DNA of 6,628 nt from DUZB01 sp964407525. Lineage in GTDB: Bacteria; Desulfobacterota; DSM-4660; Desulfatiglandales; Desulfatiglandaceae. Location of the stretch: positions 1-6,628 of the forward strand of contig CAYOWC010000278.1 in assembly GCA_964407525.1 (NCBI GenBank). Reading direction: 5' to 3'. The position numbers were made by a program, and so were the translations under genes. A model generated the notes under the pieces. It was not told where the DNA came from and made no database searches. It was given only the letters and a program-made list of their open reading frames with translations. Shown here piece by piece: positions 1-6,094 of the stretch (position 1 is the stretch's first letter; each line of letters opens with the position of its first letter).

Positions 1-497
1 GCATGCGGGTACTCAAATCTCACCTCTTCAGCAGGGGGGGCATACTTCTGACTGAAGGAATCCTGAGGAGGTCCCTGCTTCATATTTGGGAGCAGCTGGG
101 CATACGGATACGCAAATTTGCTGCCGGTAGGGCCTGATGCATATCCAGGGACAGGAAGGGGACCTTTGTATTCAAAGGGCCTTTCTGCTACAAGGCCCCG
201 CTGTCTCCCTGTTTCGAAAAATGGCAATTCCCATTCGTTGAGATAAGCGCCATAGGAGAACAGGTAGGCGGTTACTTGAGCGGCGGTCGCTTTTTTGGTT
301 TTGCTGCTATCGAAGAGGTTTTCTGAGAAATTATCATCAGGGTCGACCTTTATCCATATATCCACATCCAGCCAGTTTTTTGGACTGAATTGAAAAGAAG
401 ACCTTAGCGACGAATCATCGTCCCGGAGTGTCTGTTCATTTGTGGGAGGATAACCAATGGGCGAAGCTCCCGCACTGGTCCAGAAAAGGACCACCAT
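1..497 (-). CDS. Partial secreted protein of unknown function (3' end off the left edge)
   Basis: An open frame of 165 codons runs from an ATG at 495-497 to the window edge without a stop. The first residues (MVVLFWTSAGASPIGYP) form a short hydrophobic segment ending in a plausible signal-peptidase-I site after AGA, so export is likely. An in-frame GTG at 516-518 would add seven residues and lengthen the hydrophobic core (MVFVQALMVVLFW), but neither start gives a positively charged n-region. The mature part is hydrophilic, with an acidic early stretch, a WLDVDIWIKVDPDD segment and a Pro/Gly/Tyr-rich later part. I recognise no family. It lies downstream of the TPR lipoprotein gene on the same strand, so it may be an exosortase cargo or envelope component; that is inference, since the C-terminal sorting signal would lie outside the window. 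The frame depends on a run of seven G at 34-40: with one G fewer it would stop at 20-22. Confidence 0.6.
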   Translation of the reverse strand, partial: MVVLFWTSAGASPIGYPPTNEQTLRDDDSSLRSSFQFSPKNWLDVDIWIKVDPDDNFSENLFDSSKTKKATAAQVTAYLFSYGAYLNEWELPFFETGRQRGLVAERPFEYKGPLPVPGYASGPTGSKFAYPYAQLLPNMKQGPPQDSFSQKYAPPAEEVRFEYPH

Positions 498-528
498 TAG
501 TGCCTGAACAAAAACCACGTTCAGGCAC
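476..528 (-). promoter_or_regulatory. Two hairpins bracketing the start codon of the partial secreted-protein gene
   Basis: A perfect 10-bp inverted repeat (GTGCCTGAAC at 500-509, GTTCAGGCAC at 519-528) with a 9-base loop ends two bases before the ATG at 495-497. In the minus-strand transcript its 3' arm contains the only Shine-Dalgarno-like bases (CAGG). A second stem (TGGTCC at 476-481, GGACCA at 488-493) begins just inside the coding region. The start codon would therefore sit in a short linker between two stems, which could limit ribosome access. No U-tract follows the first stem on the minus strand, so it is not a typical terminator there. It could equally be a dispersed palindromic repeat with no regulatory role, or lie inside the coding region if the GTG start at 516-518 is used. 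Confidence 0.4.
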
Positions 529-534
529 GATTTT

Positions 535-627
535 GGACTTGTCCACCCGCAGTGTGGTGGGTTGCGGACTTGTCCACCTGCAGTGTGGTGGGTTGCGGAC
601 TTGTCCACCTGCTGTGTGGTGGATTTC
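535..627. repeat. 31-bp tandem repeat, three copies, between two genes
   Basis: Three head-to-tail 31-bp units occupy 535-565, 566-596 and 597-627, each opening with GGACTTGTCCACC and containing GTGTGGTGG. Units 1 and 2 differ at one position (CCG versus CTG). Unit 3 diverges in its last third (GGATTTC instead of GGGTTGC), and the following GGATTT at 628-633 may start a decayed fourth copy. Each unit holds a short CCACC/GGTGG inverted repeat, so each could fold. The array fills the gap between the TPR lipoprotein stop (652) and the next minus-strand gene. The length is not a multiple of three, which argues against a coding role. A diverged single copy lies at 6108-6135. Confidence 0.85.
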
Positions 628-651
628 GGATTTAAAAACAAAACAACCCCA

Positions 652-3435
652 TCAGTCTTCTTTCTCCTGACTCTTCCTGAGAAGATCCCTGGCTTCAGAG
701 GCTTTTTCTTCATCCAGACCCATTTTTATGGCTTTCTGGAACTCATTCCTTGCCCCGACGAAGTCTTTCCCTCTGTAAAGGGTCAGTCCCAGATGGTAGC
801 GGAAAACCGGATTCCCCGGCATCATTTTTACGGCATCTTCAAGATTGTTTTTCGCCAGGAGTAAAGAGTTCATTTCGAGGTAAATAAAGCCCAGCTTATC
901 TGCAATATCGGGATCTTCAGGCATCTGTTTCCGAGCTTTTTTTGCAAGTTTGAGGGCCAGATTCATGTCCTTTTTCTCGATGGCCCTGTCCAAATCTTTA
1001 ATCAGACCCTCGTGGATATGATCAGGATCTTTTATATCTGAAAGCAGTTCTTTTGCGGTGGTCAGCTCTTCTCCGGAAAGTCCCAGTTTGATGGCCTTCT
1101 TTAATTCCACTTCGGAGCCTTTGAAATCTTTTCCCTTATGAAGAACAAGCCCTAAATGGTAATGAAATACCGGTTCTCCAGGTTTTTCTCTTATGGCTTC
1201 CTTCATGTACTTGCTCGCCATGAGCAAGGAGCCTTTTTTCAAGAATATCCAGCCAAGTGTATCCGCGATTTCAGGACTTTTTGGCATGAGTTCATGCGCT
1301 TTCTTGGCAAGTTCGAGGGCGCCGTCTGGATTTTCATCCATTTCTGTAAAAAGAAAAGCCAAGTCATTTAAAGCCGGGGCATAGGAATCATTCACTTTTA
1401 ATATGGTTTGATAAGACTCTGTAGCTTTTTGATAATCCTGCAGGCTCTTGTAGATGAATGCCATTTTCATTTGGGCTTCGATATTTTTTGGATTGATCTC
1501 AAATGCCTTTTTAAACAACTTCAGTGCGGCGCCATAATCCTGTCGTGCGTCCTGGCGATTCATCTGCAGATTCGCCATTGCCATGAGCGGTTCAACCGAT
1601 TTTGGATGCTTTTTGATGAGGTCAGCTAAAACCTTTTCCGCCATCCCGTAATTTTCTTCCTTTGTGAAGACGGAGGCCTTTATCAATCCGATCTGGAGGT
1701 TCCCCGGTTGCTTTTTCTGTTGTTCATCACACAGTCGGATAGCTTCCTGGAATTGCCCTTTTTCAACATAGATGTCTGCAATCTGTTTCAGAGGCTTTGC
1801 AGGATCTGCATGGCTGTTCAGAGCTTCCTTGAAAATGGTCAACGCCCTTCCAAGTTTCCCCTGTGTCCTGTAAATTTCGGCTAATCGAAATCGAAGAAGG
1901 GATGAATCGGGATCTTTTTTAATCAAATATTGGTAATCCGATTCTGCTTTTTCATATTCTTTCAATTCGATATATACCGCTGCCCTGAGGAGTCGGGCCC
2001 TGTTGTTGTCTGTTTGCTTGTCTAATATTCGATTTAGTTCCGATAGAGCGGATAAGGGTTTTCCGGTCCTGAAATAGATGTAAGAGAGTGCTAATCGAAT
2101 TCTCAGGGAATCCGGATTTTTTTCCACGGCCTTCAGGATTTCAGACAGGGACATCTTATAATCCCGCTCATTGAGGAACGTGAGACCGTAGAAGTAATCT
2201 CCCTCTCCTGAGTCAGGAGCGAGATCGCGTGCTTTTAAGAATTCGTTTCGGGCTTCCAGTGCTTGGCCTTTTTTCATCCAGAGGAGACCTCGCAGGATAT
2301 GTCCCCTTGCATAATCGGGGTTTTCCTCCAATATGTTCTCGATATGTTTCTGGGCCTGATCATAATTTCTCTCTGCGATGAATATTTCCGCGATCTTTGA
2401 TTTGACGGGCATGAGCTGGGGCCATTTTTCCGCAATTTTTTCATAGGTGGCTTTAGCCTGGCCGTAATTCTTCAGAAAAATGTAATAATCGGCAAGGAGT
2501 ATGAGACTTTTCTGGTCATCCGGGGCCGATGCGACTGCCTGTTTAAAATTATTTAAGGCAGCTTCATAGTTTTTTTGCCGGTGTCCAATAAGGCCGAGGA
2601 GATGGAATATATTCTTATCTTTTAACCCTTTTTCTTTGATGGCATCATTCAACGTTTTTTCCGCTTCCGCCACGCGGCCTTTCCGGAGGTAAAATCTGGA
2701 GAGGGCGAGGTAGGGGACTGGGTTATCGGGAAATTCCTTCTCTATTTTTACAAGCTCATTTTCCGAAAGATCAAAAAGTCCAAGATTTTCGTAGAAGGAT
2801 GCAAGAAGGATTCGCATGGAAATATCTTTTGGATTGATCTTTGCCGCCTGCTCCATCACTTTTCGTGCTTCATCGGGATGGTTTGTCATGAGAAGGACAC
2901 GGGCCAGACTGATCTTTACGTTTGGACTATCGGGATAGGCTTTTTCCGCTTCTTTCAGCACTTCTTCTGCCTGCGTCCATTTTTTTGTATTAAGGAGCGA
3001 ATTGCCTAAGATGAGCATGGTGTCAACATCTTTCTTGCCTTTTTTTACTAACTCTTCTGCGAGAGGAATGGCCATCCCATAGGCGCCATACTGGTAGTAG
3101 AGCCTTGCAAGCAATTTCTTTGTTTCAATGGATTCAGAATCCTGCGTGAGGGCAAGGTTCAGTTCCATTGCAGCGAGTTGAGGCCGGTTCGAATTGAGAT
3201 AAAGAGATCCCAACTGGAAATGGGCCTTGGCATGGAAAGGATTTTTATTCGTAGCATTCTTGAACTGGATTAATGCCTCGTCAGGCTTCTTCTCTTCCAG
3301 TGCGTCCATTCCCAAGCTGTAGAACCGGTTGGCCTTGTCTTCATCGCTTTCAAAAATAGAGCATCCCGCACTAGACAGAATGAACAGGGAAACCAAAACG
3401 ATAATAGATGTTCTATAGGTTTTTCTTAGGGCCAC
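652..3435 (-). CDS. TPR-repeat lipoprotein of the exosortase/PEP-CTERM system (PrsT-like)
   Basis: A 927-residue protein begins with a lipoprotein signal peptide: basic N-terminus (RKTYR), hydrophobic core at about 10-22, and lipobox SAGC with the acylated cysteine at residue 25. Serine follows the cysteine, consistent with an outer-membrane lipoprotein by the +2 rule. From about residue 35 to the end it is almost entirely tetratricopeptide repeats, roughly two dozen helix-turn-helix units with the usual G/A/Y/A/P spacing, giving an extended periplasm-facing scaffold for protein partners. Size, lipobox and neighbourhood match the PrsT-type TPR lipoproteins known from exosortase/exopolysaccharide loci; a specific partner cannot be read from sequence. 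The start is GTG, fixed by a strong ribosome binding site six bases upstream. The C-terminal 220 residues contain a diverged duplication (706-798 versus 827-919). The gene follows epsI on the same strand after a 283-bp repeat-filled gap. A generic TPR protein is the alternative. Confidence 0.88.
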   Translation of the reverse strand: MALRKTYRTSIIVLVSLFILSSAGCSIFESDEDKANRFYSLGMDALEEKKPDEALIQFKNATNKNPFHAKAHFQLGSLYLNSNRPQLAAMELNLALTQDSESIETKKLLARLYYQYGAYGMAIPLAEELVKKGKKDVDTMLILGNSLLNTKKWTQAEEVLKEAEKAYPDSPNVKISLARVLLMTNHPDEARKVMEQAAKINPKDISMRILLASFYENLGLFDLSENELVKIEKEFPDNPVPYLALSRFYLRKGRVAEAEKTLNDAIKEKGLKDKNIFHLLGLIGHRQKNYEAALNNFKQAVASAPDDQKSLILLADYYIFLKNYGQAKATYEKIAEKWPQLMPVKSKIAEIFIAERNYDQAQKHIENILEENPDYARGHILRGLLWMKKGQALEARNEFLKARDLAPDSGEGDYFYGLTFLNERDYKMSLSEILKAVEKNPDSLRIRLALSYIYFRTGKPLSALSELNRILDKQTDNNRARLLRAAVYIELKEYEKAESDYQYLIKKDPDSSLLRFRLAEIYRTQGKLGRALTIFKEALNSHADPAKPLKQIADIYVEKGQFQEAIRLCDEQQKKQPGNLQIGLIKASVFTKEENYGMAEKVLADLIKKHPKSVEPLMAMANLQMNRQDARQDYGAALKLFKKAFEINPKNIEAQMKMAFIYKSLQDYQKATESYQTILKVNDSYAPALNDLAFLFTEMDENPDGALELAKKAHELMPKSPEIADTLGWIFLKKGSLLMASKYMKEAIREKPGEPVFHYHLGLVLHKGKDFKGSEVELKKAIKLGLSGEELTTAKELLSDIKDPDHIHEGLIKDLDRAIEKKDMNLALKLAKKARKQMPEDPDIADKLGFIYLEMNSLLLAKNNLEDAVKMMPGNPVFRYHLGLTLYRGKDFVGARNEFQKAIKMGLDEEKASEARDLLRKSQEKED
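655..1320 (-). repeat. Diverged internal duplication at the C-terminus of the TPR lipoprotein
   Basis: Residues 706-798 (coded by 1042-1320) and 827-919 (coded within 655-957, which runs to residue 927) align without gaps with about half the positions identical. Shared landmarks are LAKKA, the MP..P.IAD turn, SLL.A, PG.PVF.YHLGL, GKDF.G and KAIK.GL. The spacing of 121 residues is longer than a single 34-residue TPR, so a block of about three repeats plus a linker (about 799-826, containing DPDHIHEG) was duplicated as a unit. Confidence 0.8.
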
Positions 3436-3440
3436 CTTCT

Positions 3441-3448
3441 ACCTCCTC
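3441..3448 (-). promoter_or_regulatory. Strong ribosome binding site for the TPR lipoprotein
   Basis: On the minus strand the sequence GAGGAGGT lies six bases before the GTG at 3433-3435. It is a near-perfect anti-Shine-Dalgarno match and decides the non-ATG start. No other ribosome binding site in the window is this strong. Confidence 0.85.
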
Positions 3449-3463
3449 GTGTAAAACTGGATT

Positions 3464-3532
3464 GAACCGCAAAGTCGCCAAGGGCGCAAAGCCTTTTTCG
3501 AATCGGGACGGACGATTCGAAAAAACAGCCAT
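3464..3532. repeat. Dispersed repeat copy R1 with a 12-bp hairpin
   Basis: A 69-bp element starts GAACCGCAAAG, continues through a GCCAAGGGCGCAAAG core and ends in a perfect 12-bp stem (3494-3505 with 3513-3524) around the loop GGACGGA. It is nearly identical, in inverted orientation, to 4513-4579 (R2). It is also partly matched, inverted, at 3591-3651 (R3). The core resembles the CGCAAAG/CCAAGG type of dispersed repeat common in intergenic regions of many environmental bacteria, as far as I recall. Confidence 0.85.
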
Positions 3533-3590
3533 TATTGTTTCTGTGTGAAACGTAAACATTTCCCGAAATGCCCGAAGGGCCGATTGCTTT

Positions 3591-3651
3591 ATCGAATCGT
3601 CCGTCCCGATTCGGTAAAAAAACAATATCTTGGCGATCTTTGCGTCTTGAG
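3591..3651. repeat. Dispersed repeat copy R3, inverted and diverged
   Basis: This copy has the same hairpin (CGAATCG at 3593-3599, CGATTCG at 3607-3613) with loop TCCGTCC, the exact complement of the R1 loop. After an A-rich spacer it carries the core CTTGGCGATCTTTGCGTC. It is oriented opposite to R1, so 3464-3651 is a composite of about 188 bp with imperfect terminal inverted repeats. Confidence 0.75.
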
Positions 3652-3718
3652 CGAAGCCCCGCCAGCGGGACAAGCGGGCGGTAAATAACCGTGTGAAAGT
3701 TTCTTTTTTGTTCAGAAA

Positions 3719-4360
3719 CTAATTGGCCACCGGATGATCCGCAAGATCATCAATAATCATTGAAACAAAGTTCTTCTCAAAGTCCTCAGCCTTCATGGAC
3801 TGAGGCGGCACACCGGTAGATATGGTTATCAAAGCACCATCTGTCCTGCCCTCAATAATAGCCCCATGCAACGTAAGGGCCTTGTTCAGATATTGATCGG
3901 GAGCATTTCTGCCTCCGGCATAGTACCAGAAATACAAAATGCGTTCATCCAGACCTTTTCTGATAACCGCCTTTTGGGCTTTTATTTTTATATCCGGTCT
4001 TTTCAGGCCATGCAATTCGACTTCTTCCTTGTCAACAATTTCCCATCCGCTTCCCGGATAGCAGTTCAAAGGGGAATGCATCGTTCGATTTGTGCCCTGA
4101 GAGAAATAAAAGGCCCCATAAACATAGGCAATCTGGCCCTTATCATTTCGATATCGTCGTGAAATAATCTGGTTGGATTTTAACATCTCGATGACGTCTT
4201 TGTCCAGCGCCAGATCTGATCCTCTCCAATTTCCATAGGAATAATGGAGCGCCACTGGGGGAAGGGGGGATTGGCCTGAGGAGCGTCTATCGATCCACTC
4301 TTTGGCGGCAATAGTGAGAACCAGTAAGAGGGACACTATTATATAAGGTGTCTTTTTCAT
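3719..4360 (-). CDS. epsI: Exosortase-associated protein EpsI
   Basis: A 213-residue protein starts with a hydrophobic N-terminal segment (about residues 5-19) that serves as a membrane anchor or uncleaved signal, placing the remainder outside the inner membrane. The family signature is present as HSPLNCYPGSGW at residues 95-106, matching the conserved HSP..C.PGSGW motif of the EpsI (DUF3485) family; His95 and Cys100 are the notable conserved residues. A later YFWYYAGGR stretch near 143-151 also fits the family. EpsI occurs either as a C-terminal fusion to exosortases or as a separate neighbour; its exact biochemical role is not settled, but it works with the exosortase on exported or exopolysaccharide-associated substrates. 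Here it is separate, 695 bp downstream of the exosortase gene instead of the usual close spacing. The ATG at 4358-4360 has no clear ribosome binding site. Length is typical of the stand-alone form. Confidence 0.92.
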   Translation of the reverse strand: MKKTPYIIVSLLLVLTIAAKEWIDRRSSGQSPLPPVALHYSYGNWRGSDLALDKDVIEMLKSNQIISRRYRNDKGQIAYVYGAFYFSQGTNRTMHSPLNCYPGSGWEIVDKEEVELHGLKRPDIKIKAQKAVIRKGLDERILYFWYYAGGRNAPDQYLNKALTLHGAIIEGRTDGALITISTGVPPQSMKAEDFEKNFVSMIIDDLADHPVAN

Positions 4361-4425
4361 AATCTGTTGCCGAGTTCCCTAACACGATTACTTATACCTT
4401 GATGATTGTTCTGCCTACCCAAGGA

Positions 4426-4501
4426 GTTCACCTGTCAAGGTTTTATAAAAGGCTGACGCCTAAATTCCGTATTTAGAGTTGACCTGTTATGGTTTTACAA
4501 A
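4426..4501. repeat. Imperfect 23-24 bp direct repeat upstream of epsI
   Basis: GTTCACCTGTCAAGG followed by TTTTATAAA (4426-4449) and GTTGACCTGTTATGG followed by TTTTACAAA (4478-4501) match at about 20 of 24 positions, with starts 52 bp apart. They lie 66-141 bp before the epsI start and could be a paired binding site, or simply another repeat in this repeat-rich gap. The minus-strand TTGACA within the first copy has no good -10 element behind it. Confidence 0.5.
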
Positions 4502-4512
4502 CAAAAATACTT

Positions 4513-4579
4513 ATGGCTGTTTTTTCGAATCGTCCGTTCCGATTCGAAAAGGGCTTTGCGCCCTTGGCGTCTGCGGTTC
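4513..4579. repeat. Dispersed repeat copy R2, inverted relative to R1
   Basis: Read on the minus strand, this 67-bp copy reproduces R1 (3464-3532) with two substitutions and one two-to-three-base difference near the CGCAAAG end. It has an 11-bp stem (4522-4532 with 4540-4550) and the loop TCCGTTC. R1 and R2 flank epsI as an inverted pair about 1 kb apart. Confidence 0.85.
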
Positions 4580-4603
4580 AGAAACAAATGACCAGGTGAA
4601 GAG

Positions 4604-4820
4604 CACGAGCGCCGCCTCTGACTGGAAAATAAGTCAGTCTGATCAAGAAAGAAAACTTCCAGAACAAGGTTTCCCCGCTAAAGACGGGATCTTCGACAGG
4701 TGTCGGGTGTCAGGTATTTTCAATCGAAAATCGAAAATCGAAAATAATCAATCCAAAGAGGTTTCACACGAGCGCCGCCGCCAGCTAAAAAAAAAGCCAG
4801 TCAGATCAAAGAGGAAACTT
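4604..4820. repeat. 54-55 bp direct repeat pair
   Basis: Copies at 4604-4658 and 4767-4820 both start with CACGAGCGCCGCC and end with a GATCAA...AAACTT segment; the middle is diverged and A-rich. They align with one or two single-base gaps at roughly three quarters identity. The first copy also contains a CTGACT/AGTCAG stem (4618-4623 with 4632-4637). The sequence between them contains the 7-bp tandem repeats listed separately. Confidence 0.7.
4699..4742. repeat. Short 7-bp tandem repeats
   Basis: Two different 7-bp units sit side by side: GGTGTCG/GGTGTCA at 4699-4712, then three exact AATCGAA units at 4722-4742. Such low-complexity blocks are prone to slippage and mark this gap as repeat-derived. 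Confidence 0.8.
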
Positions 4821-4857
4821 TGGTATTTTCACACTGGAGCAAGTAACCGGAAAAAGA

Positions 4858-4986
4858 GAACCGCAGAATATCGAACAAGGAACCGCAGAATATTGAAGGA
4901 TGGAATCGCTTCGCTCTGACTTTTTCAAAATTAAAGAGATCGGAAGAACACCTTCCTTCGACATTGGACATTCCTTGTTCGATATT
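4858..4986. repeat. 22-bp tandem repeat with a 16-bp inverted partner
   Basis: Two 22-bp units beginning GAACCGCAGAATAT lie at 4858-4879 and 4880-4901. The 16 bases AATATCGAACAAGGAA at 4867-4882 recur as an exact reverse complement at 4971-4986. The surrounding CGACATTGGACATTCC and CGATATTGGATATTCG stretches are themselves related, so the block appears built by repeated copying of a short CGA/ATT-rich motif. Confidence 0.75.
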
Positions 4987-5051
4987 GGATATTCGATTTT
5001 CATGAAAAACAACCATTAACGAGTGTAGTTTCATATGAGTCTTTTCTCTTT

Positions 5052-5078
5052 CCTGTTAATCCTGTTGATCCTGTCTAA
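5052..5078. repeat. 9-bp tandem repeat overlapping the exosortase stop codon
   Basis: Three 9-bp units, CCTGTTAAT, CCTGTTGAT and CCTGTCTAA, run across the 3' end of the exosortase gene. On the minus strand they encode the last residues RQDQQD and the TAA stop. Repeats of this CCTGTTAAT type are, as far as I recall, frequent between genes in some deltaproteobacteria. Confidence 0.8.
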
Positions 5079-5949
5079 ATATTGACGTCTTTGAGCGCGA
5101 TCCAATAACATGGATCAGCTTTTTCAAAGCGAACAAGAGAGCAAGAGACAAAACAAAAATTACCCATCCTCCAAAGTCATGATAAAAACGAAGAGCAGTT
5201 TCCGCATTCCAGTTGCTTGCCAGGATTCCCGTCGCAGTTATTCGCAAAGAATTGGTGAAAATGGCTAATGGAACGGTCAGAATCACGAGGACCATCCTTT
5301 GAAAGGGTGATTTCATGTCATAGGAAAAAAGAAACGCTAATACAAGCAGAGAAAAAACAGACCGTATTCCACTACAGGCATTGACGACCTCGAGGGTGAC
5401 CCCGGGTAGAAAAAGGATATTGCCTTCCTGTAAGACAGCTATATCCAGTAATCTCAACATCTCCGTGGAAAGGATGCTCACCAGGGATTTGAGAGGCAGG
5501 GTGAGAGTGTTTACAATGATCTGTGGCAGGGGAACTGCAACTAAAAGCAGAAATAAAGGAACAATGAATATTTTGAAGGCTTTTTTTCCATAGATATATC
5601 CTACGATGCCACCCAGGAGAAACATCAGTGAACATCTTTGTACGTAATACTCTACAGCAATATATCCGGCCAAAAAAAGGAAAATCGCCGCGATCATGAT
5701 AAATAGGCCCGGAAGCCAACTATTGATTTCAATGGCAGCGATATCTTTTCTGCGCTTGAACAGAAGGTATATACTTATGGCGACGAGAAGCAGGCCGTGG
5801 GCATGTTCATCGCTACTGATCCAGATCTGAAAAAGACCTTTGGCTACACTGAAATAAAGGGTCGAGATGAGAAAAAGGATGAAAAGGGGTGGGAGCCAAT
5901 GACCCATTGAAACTTCTGATATGGTAAACGTTTTTTTAGACCTGGTCAT
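5056..5949 (-). CDS. xrt: Exosortase (membrane transpeptidase-like sorting enzyme)
   Basis: From the ATG at 5947-5949 the product is 297 residues, a normal exosortase length, with about eight hydrophobic membrane segments. Family landmarks appear in order: DEHAHG near residue 47, VPLPQ near 139, QEGN near 174, then the catalytic motif ACSGIRS with Cys192, NSLR with Arg236, and FYHDFGG with His257. This Cys-Arg-His set is the recognised exosortase active site; all three are intact. The enzyme acts in the inner membrane, cleaving or transferring proteins carrying PEP-CTERM-like C-terminal signals. The subclass cannot be fixed because no cargo tail is visible. The frame extends upstream to a TTG at 6043-6045, with ATGs at 6028-6030 and 6019-6021; I prefer 5949 because AAAAGG lies five bases before it and the extra 32 residues look non-native. 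The last residues (RQDQQD) come from a 9-bp tandem repeat. It is first in line of the minus-strand genes. Confidence 0.93.
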   Translation of the reverse strand: MTRSKKTFTISEVSMGHWLPPLFILFLISTLYFSVAKGLFQIWISSDEHAHGLLLVAISIYLLFKRRKDIAAIEINSWLPGLFIMIAAIFLFLAGYIAVEYYVQRCSLMFLLGGIVGYIYGKKAFKIFIVPLFLLLVAVPLPQIIVNTLTLPLKSLVSILSTEMLRLLDIAVLQEGNILFLPGVTLEVVNACSGIRSVFSLLVLAFLFSYDMKSPFQRMVLVILTVPLAIFTNSLRITATGILASNWNAETALRFYHDFGGWVIFVLSLALLFALKKLIHVIGSRSKTSIFRQDQQD

Positions 5950-6094
5950 TTTTGCCTTTTGAAGCAAACCTCTGATACTGAAACAAAATCGAATTTTCGA
6001 CAAACTGCCATAACCATTCATCTTTAGCATACTTATGGTAGGCAATCAAGCACCGAAAAGAGGTGCCGGCAGTTCTCATTTTGAAGAAATATCC

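Larger units (their letters stand above)
4361..5055. other. 695-bp non-coding, repeat-filled gap between exosortase and epsI
   Basis: No convincing gene lies here on either strand. The stretch contains an imperfect direct repeat, dispersed repeat R2, a 54-55 bp direct repeat pair, 7-bp tandem repeats and a 22-bp tandem with a distant inverted partner. Frames that stay open (about 146 codons on plus, about 77 on minus) run straight through these repeats and look like by-products. No remnant of a decayed protein gene is recognisable. Confidence 0.7.

Noticed and set aside
500..528. Intrinsic terminator for the TPR lipoprotein transcript
   Set aside because: The stem is good, but no run of U follows it on the minus strand, and the secreted-protein start codon lies two bases later.
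535..627. CRISPR array
   Set aside because: The 31-bp units are directly adjacent with no unique spacers and no cas genes are present.
428..864. Plus-strand open frames of 80 and 100 codons
   Set aside because: They translate the 31-bp tandem repeat and the antisense of the TPR gene end.
3413..3673. Minus-strand open frame of 86 codons before the TPR gene
   Set aside because: It overlaps the strong ribosome binding site and start of the TPR lipoprotein and consists almost entirely of the R1/R3 repeats.
3655..3690. Sigma-54 promoter before the TPR lipoprotein gene
   Set aside because: A TGGCGGGG...CGC stretch on the minus strand resembles the box, but the GG to GC distance is nine rather than ten, and it belongs to the GC-rich palindromic edge of the repeat region.
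4479..4919. Plus-strand open frame of 146 codons
   Set aside because: It runs through repeat R2, the direct repeat pair and the 7-bp tandem units, has no ribosome binding site that I can see, and shows no recognisable domain.
4801..5034. Minus-strand open frames of 77 and 68 codons downstream of the exosortase
   Set aside because: Two overlapping frames share the same repeat block; composition reflects the CGA/ATT-rich repeats. Reported only as a repeat observation.
5950..6049. Minus-strand sigma-70 promoter before the exosortase
   Set aside because: The best pair (TTGATT with TAAAGA, or TTGTCG with CAGTAT) has too poor a -10 element to report.
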